48,287 nt of DNA from DASYVD01 sp050693035. Lineage in GTDB: Bacteria > Actinomycetota > UBA4738 > CALAEC01. The stretch is from positions 1 to 48,287 of the forward strand of contig JBOGWB010000050.1 in the NCBI GenBank assembly GCA_050693035.1, given 5' to 3'. The position numbers were made by a program, and so were the translations under genes. The first letter of the stretch is position 1. Each line of letters starts with the position of its first letter. Under the pieces are notes generated by a model, which saw only the letters and a list, made by a program, of their open reading frames with translations, was not told the DNA's origin and did no database searches. Of this stretch, positions 33,178-41,585 are shown one piece after another.

Positions 33178-34511
33178 TGGGCCTGGCTCAGCGGGAGGTC
33201 CCGTCGATCCCTCCGGCCCCCAGCCGCACCCAGGGCCGCACCCAGAGTCGCACCCGGCGAGCCTTTGCGATCGCCCTGCTCGCACTGGCCCTCCTCGCGG
33301 TGGTCCGATCGATCACTGGCGCCAACGAGCTGACCTCCAGCGGGACCTTCGGAGCGGCCCTGCGCCTGGCCATCCCGATCCTGTTGGCGGGGCTCGGTGC
33401 CCTCTATGCGGAGCGAGCCGGCGTGATCAACATCGGGCTCGAGGGGATGATGATCCTCGGTACCTGGTTCGGCGCCTGGGCGGGATTCGAATTCGGTCCG
33501 TGGCAGGGCGTCCTCTTCGGCATCATCGGCGGCGGCCTGGGGGGGCTCCTCCACGCCGTGGCCACGGTGACCTTCGGGATCGACCACATCGTGTCGGGGG
33601 TGGCCATCAACATCCTGGCTGCCGGAGCGGCGCGGTTCCTGTCGGTGGTGGCCTTCACCGGCAGGGGTGGGGGGGCCACCCAGTCGCCCCGCGTGACGGG
33701 AGGCGCCGGGCGCATCACGCTCCCGTTCCTCGGAGGGGGAGAGCTGTTCGGTTGGCAGACTCCCGACCTTTTCGGCGCTCTCGAGCGGCAACGATGGGTG
33801 TTCGTCTCGGACCTCGCCGCCGTGGTGAAGGGGATCTCCACCGGTGTGTCGTGGCTGACCATCCTGGCCATCGTCCTGGTGATCCTGTCGTTCTTCCTGC
33901 TCTGGCGGACGTCCTTCGGCCTTCGTCTCCGCTCGGTGGGAGAGCATCCCGTGGCCGCGGAATCCCTCGGGGTACCCGTCTACCGCATGAAGTACATCGC
34001 GGTGATGATCTCTGGGGGCATGGCCGGTCTGGGTGGCGCCTACCTCGTTCTGGAGCAGGCTCGAATCTATCGAGAGGGACAGACCGGTGGCCGAGGGTTC
34101 ATCGGACTGGCGGCCATGATCTTCGGCAACTGGCGTCCCGGCGGAGTGGCCTCGGCCGCGGGGATCTTCGGCTACGCCGACTCGCTTCACCTCCGGTCCG
34201 AGCGGGCGGCTCACGGGCTGCTGCTCTTCGTGGCCATCGCCCTTTCCGCCTGGGCCGTATGGCGCATCGCGGGTGCGGGCCGGGGGTTCGGTCTGCCATC
34301 CGTTAGCCGGCGGGGAGTGCTGACGAGTGTGGCGGTCTTGGCGCTGGCCGGCCTGATCTTCTACTGGTTCGCGAGCACCGACACGGTCCCCCGGGAGTTC
34401 GTGTTCTTCCTCCCCCACATCACGACGCTGTTGGTTCTGTCGCTGGCCTCGCAACGACTTCGTCCTCCCGCCGCCGACGGGGTTCCCTACCGGCGAGGCC
34501 AATCCCTCTGA
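33177..34511 (+). CDS. Nucleoside ABC importer permease 2
   Basis: A 444-residue permease of the same family (YufQ/NupC type). The core opening AERAGVINIGLEGMMI is conserved, with the coupling loop RSVGEHPVAAESLGVPVYRMKY. It is longer than relatives, mainly through an insert at about 165-215 and two added C-terminal helices (about 380-435). Its Arg-rich head contains three 12-base repeats. The gene ends the transport operon. Confidence 0.9.
   Translation: MGLAQREVPSIPPAPSRTQGRTQSRTRRAFAIALLALALLAVVRSITGANELTSSGTFGAALRLAIPILLAGLGALYAERAGVINIGLEGMMILGTWFGAWAGFEFGPWQGVLFGIIGGGLGGLLHAVATVTFGIDHIVSGVAINILAAGAARFLSVVAFTGRGGGATQSPRVTGGAGRITLPFLGGGELFGWQTPDLFGALERQRWVFVSDLAAVVKGISTGVSWLTILAIVLVILSFFLLWRTSFGLRLRSVGEHPVAAESLGVPVYRMKYIAVMISGGMAGLGGAYLVLEQARIYREGQTGGRGFIGLAAMIFGNWRPGGVASAAGIFGYADSLHLRSERAAHGLLLFVAIALSAWAVWRIAGAGRGFGLPSVSRRGVLTSVAVLALAGLIFYWFASTDTVPREFVFFLPHITTLLVLSLASQRLRPPAADGVPYRRGQSL
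33225..33260 (+). repeat. Three imperfect 12-base repeats in the permease head
   Basis: Three consecutive 12-mers starting CGCACC (33225-33236, 33237-33248, 33249-33260) encode RTQG, RTQS and RTRR at the basic N-terminus of the second permease. This looks like a local slippage expansion. Confidence 0.6.
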
Positions 34512-34585
34512 CTGGCTTCCGGCCGGTCGCGGCCCCGTCCGGATGGGATGATGTTTTGGCACCGTCCGGATAGGAGGAGGAGGCC

Positions 34586-35581
34586 GTGACCAGGGTGCTC
34601 TCCGGCATGCAGCCGACCGGCGAGGTCCACCTGGGAAACTACATCGGCGCCCTGCGGCACTGGGTGACCGACCAGGACGTCCACGACTGCTTCTTCACGA
34701 TCGTCGATCTCCATGCCATCACCCTTCCTCACGACCCGGCGAGGCTGCGTCAAGCGACGCTGGACCTGGCTGCGGTGTTCCTGGCCGTCGGCATCGACCC
34801 CAACCGGGCCACCCTGTTCGTCCAGTCACACGTGCACGAGCACGTCGAGCTGGCCTGGGTGCTGGGCTGTTACACGGGATTCGGCGAGCTCCGGCGGATG
34901 ACCCAGTTCAAGGAGAAGGCGGCCAAGCAGCAAGAGGCCGGCGTCAGCGTGGGCCTGTTCACCTACCCCGTGCTCCAGGCCGCCGACATCCTCATCTACC
35001 AGGCCGACCGGGTGCCGGTGGGGGAGGACCAGCGACAGCACCTCGAGCTGACCCGGGACGTCGCGGCCCGCTTCAACTCCCGGTTCGGCGAGACCTTCGT
35101 CCTTCCCGAGGCGGCCATCCCGAAGGTCGGGGCGCGGATCATGGACCTCCAGAATCCCGCGGCCAAGATGTCGAAGTCGGCGGACTCCCCGCAGGGGACC
35201 GTCCGGGTCACCGACTCCCCGGACGAGATCCGCCGCAAGGTCAAGATCGCGGTCACCGACTCTGGGCGGGACATCGAGGCTTCCCCGGAGAAGCCGGCCA
35301 TCACGAACCTGCTGACGATCTACTCGGTGTCGACCGGGAAGAGCGTCCCCGATCTCGAGAGCGAGCATCGAGGAAAGGGGTACGCGGAACTCAAGGCCGG
35401 GTTGGCCGAGGCCATCGTGGAGTTCCTCCGCCCGGTCCAGGAACGCTACCGTGCGCTGGCGACTGATCCCGCGGAGATCTCCAGACAGCTGGAGATCGGC
35501 GCGGAGAAGGCCCAGGCGGTGGCCCGCAAGACCCTCCAAACCGTCTACGAGAAGGTTGGGTTCCTCCCCCGCGGAGGCTAG
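34586..35581 (+). CDS. trpS: Tryptophanyl-tRNA synthetase
   Basis: A 331-residue class I enzyme that charges tRNA-Trp. The HIGH-type motif is GEVHLGNYIGA near residues 12-22 and the KMSKS loop is AKMSKSAD at about 193-200. VLQAADILIYQ and GEDQRQHLELTRD are conserved for tryptophan and ATP binding. The GTG start follows GGAGGAGG. The length is standard. It probably ends transcription before the converging next gene, which starts its stop codon 9 bases away. Confidence 0.96.
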   Translation: MTRVLSGMQPTGEVHLGNYIGALRHWVTDQDVHDCFFTIVDLHAITLPHDPARLRQATLDLAAVFLAVGIDPNRATLFVQSHVHEHVELAWVLGCYTGFGELRRMTQFKEKAAKQQEAGVSVGLFTYPVLQAADILIYQADRVPVGEDQRQHLELTRDVAARFNSRFGETFVLPEAAIPKVGARIMDLQNPAAKMSKSADSPQGTVRVTDSPDEIRRKVKIAVTDSGRDIEASPEKPAITNLLTIYSVSTGKSVPDLESEHRGKGYAELKAGLAEAIVEFLRPVQERYRALATDPAEISRQLEIGAEKAQAVARKTLQTVYEKVGFLPRGG

Positions 35582-35590
35582 GGCGGGCCT

Positions 35591-36373
35591 CTACGTCGCA
35601 ACCGCCGGGGTCAGCTCGGCGATCACGCAGGAGGACCTCCACCGCTTGATGGCTTCCTCGGGAGGGCCGTGGCGGTCGCGGCGGCGGTCGGCGAGCGCCC
35701 GAGCGAGACCCTCGAACTCCGGGTCCTGCGGCTCGATCAAGCGTACCGCCGCGTGAAACCGACCGGCCCGCGTCTCCCGGTACTTGTGCCGGGTCACCAC
35801 AACCAGCTCCGTGGCGTCGGGCAGGCCGGGGATCACCTGTTCGCCCGCCCCCTCCTCGTTCGCGTGGAGGACGTAGATCCGCCCTTGCTGGTAGACGTGC
35901 CACACTGGGATGGCCCGATCTCGCCCGTTGCGATGGGTCCCCACCCAGATCACGTCGGATTTCCGCAGGGCGTCCTCGATCTCCTTGGGGAGCTGCTGGG
36001 GAGCCTGCTGCAGGACGACCTGGCACTCCACCTGGCCCTGGACCTCATCGTCGATGAGGAACGACAACAGGAAGATGCCGAGCTCCTCGACCACGGCGTC
36101 CCGGATCACATCGGTGATCCACGTGAGGTCCATCTGGCCGGGCATCCGGCGGACCCGCGGCGGAGACGAGCAGGCGACCCGCCCCGACGGCCCGATGAGC
36201 TCGAAGCGCTCGGTGACGACGCCCTGGGGCGCTTTCCACGCCCGGAGCACCGCGAACGGCAGGATCCGCCCGGGGAGGCTCAGGGTATAGAGGAGGGGCT
36301 GTCCGCCGTCCCCTTCGTTCTCGTGGATCCGGATGTCCAGGGCGTTGGCCCAGACGAGCTCGGCTCTCGCCAC
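35591..36373 (-). CDS. Uncharacterised two-part protein with a split-barrel-like C-terminus
   Basis: A 260-residue protein I do not recognise. The first half (about 1-125) has strands and a helix around DLTWITDVIRDAVVEELGIFLL. The second half (about 130-255) includes KSDVIWVGTHRNGRDRAIPV and WHVYQQGRIYVLHAN, which resemble the flavin-binding split barrel of the pyridoxamine-phosphate-oxidase-like superfamily by eye. The GTG start has TATCCT 7 bases upstream, a clear leaderless arrangement; the frame extends further but without support. It converges on trpS. Function is unknown. Confidence 0.6.
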   Translation of the reverse strand: MARAELVWANALDIRIHENEGDGGQPLLYTLSLPGRILPFAVLRAWKAPQGVVTERFELIGPSGRVACSSPPRVRRMPGQMDLTWITDVIRDAVVEELGIFLLSFLIDDEVQGQVECQVVLQQAPQQLPKEIEDALRKSDVIWVGTHRNGRDRAIPVWHVYQQGRIYVLHANEEGAGEQVIPGLPDATELVVVTRHKYRETRAGRFHAAVRLIEPQDPEFEGLARALADRRRDRHGPPEEAIKRWRSSCVIAELTPAVAT

Positions 36374-36380
36374 GGCGCGA

Positions 36381-36386
36381 AGGATA
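36381..36386 (-). promoter_or_regulatory. -10 element of a leaderless promoter
   Basis: On the minus strand TATCCT ends 7 bases before the GTG at 36373, fixing the start of the uncharacterised two-part protein. Confidence 0.5.
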
Positions 36387-36482
36387 ACAAAGCCCCGGAC
36401 TCCTACTGCCTCGGACCGTTCTCCTGACGGCGGTCGCGGCGGTCCTCGCCCAGGAACAGGTGAAGCCCAGGCTCCTGGGAAG

Positions 36483-36737
36483 CTACCGGGGGTGGCGCTC
36501 GAGCACCGACATGGCGGCGGTGCGGGCCCAGGACCAGGCGAACGCCACCGAGAAGATGACCCCCAGCACCACGTAGGCAGCCGACGCGTTCCACAGACGG
36601 ACCGCCAGGATGATGCCGAGGATGACCAACGGTCCAAGCGCGAGCCGGAGCCCCCGGGCGTACCAGGGGAGGACCCTCTCGGCCAGCCAGCCGGTGGAGA
36701 ACGCGAACAGCGCGAGTGCGAACCAGGCCGGTTCCAC
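36483..36737 (-). CDS. Small three-helix membrane protein
   Basis: An 84-residue hydrophobic protein with three predicted helices (about residues 4-20, 30-48, 53-72) and an Arg-rich end. No family is recognised. The GTG start has AGGAG 5 bases upstream, and the codon pattern looks real. It follows the DUF2342 protease gene in the same direction with 59 bases between, so they may be cotranscribed. Confidence 0.55.
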   Translation of the reverse strand: MEPAWFALALFAFSTGWLAERVLPWYARGLRLALGPLVILGIILAVRLWNASAAYVVLGVIFSVAFAWSWARTAAMSVLERHPR

Positions 36738-36796
36738 GACTGCTCCTGTCCTACCCCGTGGCGACCGCGTTCATTCCTCGAACGGAGAAAAAGGGC

Positions 36797-37984
36797 TCAG
36801 GCCATCCGGGCCAGCCAGAGCCTGGGTTCCTCGAGCTCGGGCATCGAGGGGAGCGAGTCGGCATCCGTCCACATCAGGGCGAGGGTCTGCTCGTCCGTCA
36901 GCTCCACCACCCGTTCGCAGAACGCACCGCCCAACCGGTACTGCTCCCGCTTGAGGTCGATGCCCAGCATCCGCTCGACCATGCGCTCCTCCTGGCTTCG
37001 CTCCTCGCGGCGCCGGCGCATGGCCTCGTCGATGCGATCGAACGAGGGAAGCATCTTCCTTCCCACCTGCTGCATGACGTGGTCGGCGTATCCCTCGGCC
37101 GCGGCCATGAACGCCTGGAGGCGCGCCAGCAGCAACCGCTGCTCATCGCCGAGGGACTGGCCCAGTAGCTCCGCGGGATCTCCGATGGCCTCGGACAGCC
37201 GCTCCGGGTCGGACAGGTCCAGCCCGGCCAGGCGCTCCTCGATCCCCGAGAGATCGAGCTCCATCCCCTCGACGAGCTCCCGGATCACTCCGAAGAAGTG
37301 GTCGCGGGCCCACGGCCTCCCGAGCTCGAATGCGTGCGTGGTCTCGTGGAGGGCGACCCACCCTCGGAACTCCACGGACGGAAGGCTCCACTCCCGTTCC
37401 AGCTCCTCGATGTTGGGAACGACGAACAGGAGAGCGGGCGATTCGCTGCGCGGGATCGGCAGCTCGTACTGACCCAGCACCTTCTGGCTCACGGTGCCCA
37501 GGACCACGCCAACCTGCATCCCCATCAACAGCGGGGTCATCCGGCTCATGATCATCTCGAGGCCGAACGGGCTCTCCGGGGCAGGCGGCTGCTCCCGGCC
37601 GGCCTTGTCCATGGCCTGGGAGAGCTTCACGGCGGCGGGTTCGAACAGGGCCTTCAATCCTCGGACGTTGGCTTCGACCCATGCTCCTCGCCGGACGGCT
37701 TCCACCCGAGTGACCTCGGCGGGGGGAGACAGCCCGGTGAGATCGGCCACGACCAGCTCGGCCGCCCGGACCGTGGACTCGAAGCCCCGGCGGTCCTCGG
37801 GCGAGGGCTCGGGGTCGGGCCGTTGTCCCGCGGCCAGGGCCATCCCGACCTGCCGGGCCAGCTCCCAATTGACGGGCCCGGTCCCGGCGAGGAGCACCCG
37901 CTGGATCTCGCGGAAGAGCGGGACGTCCGCGAAGAGGTCCTCGGGCCGCTGTTCGGGGCGGTCCGGGTCGGTCGGTTCGCTCAT
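36797..37984 (-). CDS. DUF2342 zinc-dependent metalloprotease family protein
   Basis: A 395-residue protein of the actinobacterial DUF2342 family (Rv3195-like). The zincin motif is H213-E214-T-T-H217 in ALHETTHAFE, followed by a helical domain with GDPAELLGQ and AEGYADHVMQQVG. Database labels include 'coenzyme F420 biosynthesis-associated', without firm evidence. The ATG has GATAAT 6 bases upstream, leaderless spacing. It diverges from the mreB region. Rv3195 likewise faces away from Rv3194c (PDZ) and Rv3193c (UPF0182), whose homologues lie further right here. Confidence 0.88.
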   Translation of the reverse strand: MSEPTDPDRPEQRPEDLFADVPLFREIQRVLLAGTGPVNWELARQVGMALAAGQRPDPEPSPEDRRGFESTVRAAELVVADLTGLSPPAEVTRVEAVRRGAWVEANVRGLKALFEPAAVKLSQAMDKAGREQPPAPESPFGLEMIMSRMTPLLMGMQVGVVLGTVSQKVLGQYELPIPRSESPALLFVVPNIEELEREWSLPSVEFRGWVALHETTHAFELGRPWARDHFFGVIRELVEGMELDLSGIEERLAGLDLSDPERLSEAIGDPAELLGQSLGDEQRLLLARLQAFMAAAEGYADHVMQQVGRKMLPSFDRIDEAMRRRREERSQEERMVERMLGIDLKREQYRLGGAFCERVVELTDEQTLALMWTDADSLPSMPELEEPRLWLARMA

Positions 37985-37990
37985 GCTCCC

Positions 37991-37996
37991 ATTATC
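37991..37996 (-). promoter_or_regulatory. -10 element of the DUF2342 gene
   Basis: On the minus strand GATAAT ends 6 bases before the ATG at 37984, a near-consensus -10 at leaderless distance. Confidence 0.55.
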
Positions 37997-38051
37997 GTGG
38001 CGCGGGCCCGATTCGACCGGCCGACCCCGATGGTCCGGCGCGGCCCCCCGC

Positions 38052-38057
38052 TACAAT
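38052..38057 (+). promoter_or_regulatory. -10 element before the mreB upstream ORF
   Basis: TACAAT, five of six consensus bases, ends 6 bases before GTG 38064. Transcription would start on the upstream ORF, 98 bases before mreB. Confidence 0.55.
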
Positions 38058-38063
38058 CTCGAC

Positions 38064-38162
38064 GTGGCTGCGGACCTTTCCCTTCGCTCCGGGGGGTTCG
38101 CTGGCCCGGCTGGCAGCGTCTGTGCCTCTCCGGGCCAGCTACCCGCCCGGACCCCCCCGTGA
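38064..38162 (+). CDS. Putative leaderless 32-residue upstream ORF of mreB
   Basis: A GTG 6 bases after a TACAAT -10 opens a 32-codon frame whose TGA overlaps the mreB ATG by one base (TGATG). The mreB start itself has no Shine-Dalgarno sequence, only C-rich DNA. Reinitiation after this short ORF could therefore be how mreB is translated. The peptide (starting VAADLSLRSGG) resembles nothing known and has Gly/Pro content. It could also be a plain untranslated leader; coding is not proven. Confidence 0.4.
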   Translation: MAADLSLRSGGFAGPAGSVCASPGQLPARTPP

Positions 38163-39181
38163 TGCGCACCGGCGACCTGGCTCTCGATCTGGGAACCGCG
38201 AACACCCTCGTCTTCGTGCAGGGCCGGGGCATCGTGTTCAACGAACCCACCGTCGTGGCCATGAACGCGAGGGACGGCGAGGTCCTGGCGATGGGCGGGG
38301 AGGCCTGGGAGATGATCGGCCGGACCCCGGCGAACATCGTTGCCGTCCGTCCTCTCCGCCGCGGGGCGATCACGGACTACGAGATGACCCAACAGATGAT
38401 CCGGGTGATCCTCAAGCGGGTCGGGGTGAGCCGCCTGTTCAAGCCGCGGGTGCTCGTCTCCGTTCCTTCCGCCATCACGGAGGTCGAGCGCCGGGCGGTC
38501 GAGGAGGCCACCCTGTCGGCCGGCGCTCGGTCGGTCGCGCTGATCGAGGAGCCGCTCGCCGCGGCCATCGGGGCGGGGCTCCCGATCAACGAGCCCTTGG
38601 GGAACTTCGTGGTGGACGTGGGGGGCGGAACCTCGGAGGTGGCCATGGTCTCCATGGGAGGGATCGTGACCAGCAAGGCCGTTCGCGTGGGCGGCTTCGA
38701 CATGGACGCGTCGGTCCAGAGCTTCGTACGCCGCCACTACAACCTTGCCATCGGTGAACGGGTCTCCGAGCAGATCAAGATCGCCGGCGGAACCGCCTAT
38801 CCCGTCCCGGACGCACCCGCGGTGGAGGTGCGCGGGCGGGAGATCGCCACCGGGCTCCCGCGCTCCGTGGAGATGTCTCAGGAGGAGATGCGCGAGGCCC
38901 TGGCCGAGCCGGTGGGTGCGGTAGTGGACGCGACCCGGGACTGTCTGGCCCAGAGCCCGCCCGAGCTCGGGCACGACGTCCTCGAGCGGGGGATGTTCCT
39001 CACCGGCGGTGGGGGGATGCTGAGGGGCCTGGACATGCGGCTGTCGCAGGAGTGCGAGGTGCCGGTGCACCTCACCGACCAACCCCTCGAGACGGTGGTC
39101 CTGGGCGCCGGCCGGTGCCTGGAGCTCCTGCAGGAAGCTCCTCCCGGACTCTTCGCCACGAGCCCGAGGAGGCGCCGATGA
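38162..39181 (+). CDS. mreB: Rod-shape-determining protein MreB
   Basis: A 339-residue actin-like protein. Phosphate-1 is LALDLGTANTLVFV, phosphate-2 FVVDVGGGTSEVAM, adenosine motif FLTGGGGMLRGLD, with the connecting PSAITEVERRAVEEA. It forms membrane filaments that guide wall synthesis. No mreC, mreD or rodA is adjacent, unlike most mreB loci. The ATG overlaps the stop of a possible upstream ORF; GTG 38159 is an in-frame alternative. Its stop overlaps the DUF1028 gene (ATGA). Many actinobacteria lack MreB, so its presence is informative. Confidence 0.94.
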   Translation: MRTGDLALDLGTANTLVFVQGRGIVFNEPTVVAMNARDGEVLAMGGEAWEMIGRTPANIVAVRPLRRGAITDYEMTQQMIRVILKRVGVSRLFKPRVLVSVPSAITEVERRAVEEATLSAGARSVALIEEPLAAAIGAGLPINEPLGNFVVDVGGGTSEVAMVSMGGIVTSKAVRVGGFDMDASVQSFVRRHYNLAIGERVSEQIKIAGGTAYPVPDAPAVEVRGREIATGLPRSVEMSQEEMREALAEPVGAVVDATRDCLAQSPPELGHDVLERGMFLTGGGGMLRGLDMRLSQECEVPVHLTDQPLETVVLGAGRCLELLQEAPPGLFATSPRRRR

Positions 39182-40035
39182 CGTTCTCGATCGTCGCCGC
39201 GGACGTCGACGCGGGGGACTGGGGGGTTGCGGTGGCATCGAAGTTCCCCGCCGTGGGGTCGGTGGTGCCGTGGGCTCGGGCGGGGATCGGCGCGGTGGCC
39301 ACGCAGTCGTGGGCGAACACCGCGTTCGGGCCCGGCGGCCTCGAGCTCATGGGCTCAGGGATCTCGGCCGAGGACACGATCCGCCGGCTGACCGGAGAGG
39401 ACGACGGGCGTGAGAAGCGACAGGTTGGCATGGTGGACGGGGCGGGGTCCCCGGCCACGTACACCGGCTCGGAGTGCATGGAGTGGGCCGGCGGCCGGAC
39501 CGGGGAGGGGTACGCCTGCCAGGGGAACATCCTGGTCGGACCGGGGGTCGTGGAGGCGATGGGTCGGGGCTACGAAGAGGAGGAAGGCGACCTGGTCGAT
39601 CGACTCGTCGCGGCGATCGTCGCCGGGGATCGAGCCGGCGGGGACTGGCGGGGCCGGCAGTCGGCCGCTCTCCTGGTGGTGCGGGAGGGCGGCGGCTACG
39701 AGGGATACACGGACCGGTACGTGGACGTTCGGGTGGACGATCACCCTGGGGCTGTGGACGAGCTGGTTCGCGTGTTCGAGGTCTACGATCGTGAGCTCCT
39801 GGTGCGGAAGGACGAGATTCTCGATCTGACCCCGGAGCTCATCCATGAGCTTCAGACGCGTCTCGCGCTGCTGGGTCACTACCGGGGCGAGACAACCGGA
39901 ACTCACGACGACCACACTCGTGACGCGTTGGCGGCGTTCGCGGGGGAGTTCAACCTCGAGGGGCGTCTGCGCCCCGACGAACGCGTCTCGGAAACACTCG
40001 TCCGGGAGCTCCGGGACATCACCCCGGAGGTGTAA
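39178..40035 (+). CDS. DUF1028 protein with putative peptidoglycan-binding tail
   Basis: A 285-residue protein. Residues 1-210 match DUF1028, a predicted Ntn-hydrolase-like fold: TFSIVAADVDAGDWGVAVAS, then AVATQSWANTAFGP and YACQGNILVG. Residues 215-285 hold helices with ALLGHYRGETTGTHDDHTRD and ALAAFAGEFNLEGRL, similar to putative peptidoglycan-binding repeats often attached to DUF1028. No signal peptide is seen. It is coupled to mreB by an ATGA overlap, which hints at a wall-linked role; the enzymatic activity is unknown. Confidence 0.85.
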   Translation: MTFSIVAADVDAGDWGVAVASKFPAVGSVVPWARAGIGAVATQSWANTAFGPGGLELMGSGISAEDTIRRLTGEDDGREKRQVGMVDGAGSPATYTGSECMEWAGGRTGEGYACQGNILVGPGVVEAMGRGYEEEEGDLVDRLVAAIVAGDRAGGDWRGRQSAALLVVREGGGYEGYTDRYVDVRVDDHPGAVDELVRVFEVYDRELLVRKDEILDLTPELIHELQTRLALLGHYRGETTGTHDDHTRDALAAFAGEFNLEGRLRPDERVSETLVRELRDITPEV

Positions 40036-40048
40036 GCGGCCGCACGCC

Positions 40049-40474
40049 TCACTCGCCGATGAGCTTGGTCATGAGCGTCGTCACGAACTGCCCCACGGCC
40101 CAGATACCGCCGGCGAGGAGCGCCGACACGAGGGAGACGAAGAAGATGATCTTCAGGAGGGTGAGCGGGATGGGCGGCCGCTGGTCGCGGACGGGCGCCG
40201 CATACGTGAAGGCGCTGCGGGAAGCGCGGTGCCGCACCACTCCTCGCCGCGCCTCTCCGCCCCGGCGGCGCGGAGGCTCGGCCGGGGCGCGCGGCCAGCC
40301 GCGGGTGGCGGTGGACGTCCCGGAGGCAACTTCCTCCTCGCTCCTGAACGGCGGCGTCGTCGGACGGCCCCCGCGCCGGCCCGTGAAGAAGGTGGGGATC
40401 TGGCCGGAGGTCACCCACCAGACCACCCCGGCGGCGAGGGCGACCGTGAGGGACAGAATCACTACGGTCTCCAC
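40049..40474 (-). CDS. Small protein with membrane helices at both ends
   Basis: A 141-residue protein. One helix lies at about residues 3-22 (VVILSLTVALAAGVVWWV), another at about 108-130 (LLKIIFFVSLVSALLAGGIWA). Between them is an Arg/Pro-rich, probably disordered stretch of about 75 residues. No family is recognised. The GTG start has TACACT 6 bases upstream (40481-40486, minus strand), leaderless spacing. It converges on the DUF1028 gene with 13 bases between. Confidence 0.55.
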   Translation of the reverse strand: METVVILSLTVALAAGVVWWVTSGQIPTFFTGRRGGRPTTPPFRSEEEVASGTSTATRGWPRAPAEPPRRRGGEARRGVVRHRASRSAFTYAAPVRDQRPPIPLTLLKIIFFVSLVSALLAGGIWAVGQFVTTLMTKLIGE

Positions 40475-40619
40475 GGCAGGAGTGTAGACATGAGCACGGC
40501 TCTCATCTCTATGACGCTTCGTCGAGCCGGCTGGTTTCCACCCGAGGGCGGGATCGGCATGGAAGACGGATGCCTGCCCACCCGTCTGCCGTAGGATTCG
40601 GTACGAGGGGACCGCCTGG

Positions 40620-41585
40620 ATGAATCGACGCCTGCTGCTCCTCACACCCGCGGCCGCTCTCCTCGTCGCGCTCGCCAGCGTCGATCTCCCCCTCTTCATG
40701 CTCGGCCCCGGCCCGGCTCGCGAGGTTCTGGCGCTCATCGATGTGGACGGCGCGCCGACGTACCCACCCGAGGGCCGGATGCTCCTCACCACCGTGGGGT
40801 TCGAGCCGGCGACGGTCTTCGAGGCCGGGCTGGCCTGGTTCCTGCCCGACCGCGAGATCGTGCCGGAAGATGAAGTGATCCCGCCGGATGTGACGGAGCG
40901 GGAGTACGAGCGCTACTCCTTGGGCGACATGCAGGCCAGCCAGATCGCCGCCACCGTCGTCGCCCTTCGCCGGGTGGCCGACTACCCGGAGCAACACGGG
41001 CCCGGAGGCCTGATCCAGGACGTGGTCCCCGGTTCTCCGGCCGATGGCCGGCTCTCGCCGGGCGACGTCATCCTCTCGGTGAACGGCCGGCGCCTCGAGG
41101 ACCTGAGCGTCCTGGGGGAAGCGGTTCGTGAGGCAGGCATCACCGACGAGGTGGTATTCACCGTGGAGCGGGGGGGGCGGGAGCGGACGGTGCGCCTGCG
41201 ACCGAGGCGCCTCCCGACCACGGACGGGCCGGTCATCGGGGTGGTCGTGGTGGAGAACTTCCCGTTCGACGTAACGATCAGCAGCGGCGATGTGGGCGGG
41301 CCGTCGGCGGGGCTGATGTGGGCCCTCGGGCTGGTGGACCTCCTCGCCCCGGGCGAGCTCGTCGGTGACCGGACCATCGCCGGCACCGGGGCGATCGGCC
41401 TCGACGGGTCGGTTCACCCCGTCGGCGGAGTGGGACACAAGGTCGTGGCGGCCGCCAACGCGGGGGCGGAGGCGTTCCTCCTCCCCGCGGAGAACCTCCC
41501 CGAGGCCCGAGCGGCGGCAGCAGATATCCGGCTCATCGCGGTGAGCTCGGTCGAGGAAGCCATCCGGGAACTGGAGAGCCTGTGA
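40620..41585 (+). CDS. PDZ-Lon-like membrane protease (YlbL/Rv3194c type)
   Basis: A 321-residue serine protease. An N-terminal helix anchors it, a PDZ domain lies at about 125-205 (GPGGLIQDVVPGSPADGRL, GDVILSVNG), and a Lon-type catalytic domain at about 215-315. The catalytic dyad is S229 (GGPSAGLM) and K274 (GHKVVAAANAGA). It would act outside the cytoplasm. GAGGGGA precedes the ATG, with TAGGAT at 40592-40597 as possible -10. It starts a coupled run of four envelope genes; the stop overlaps the kinase GTG. Confidence 0.92.
   Translation: MNRRLLLLTPAAALLVALASVDLPLFMLGPGPAREVLALIDVDGAPTYPPEGRMLLTTVGFEPATVFEAGLAWFLPDREIVPEDEVIPPDVTEREYERYSLGDMQASQIAATVVALRRVADYPEQHGPGGLIQDVVPGSPADGRLSPGDVILSVNGRRLEDLSVLGEAVREAGITDEVVFTVERGGRERTVRLRPRRLPTTDGPVIGVVVVENFPFDVTISSGDVGGPSAGLMWALGLVDLLAPGELVGDRTIAGTGAIGLDGSVHPVGGVGHKVVAAANAGAEAFLLPAENLPEARAAAADIRLIAVSSVEEAIRELESL

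Noticed and set aside
32727..34562. A 611-codon frame antisense to the nucleoside permeases
   Set aside because: It is rich in Glu, Gly, Arg and His without domains and lies wholly over two clear permease genes.
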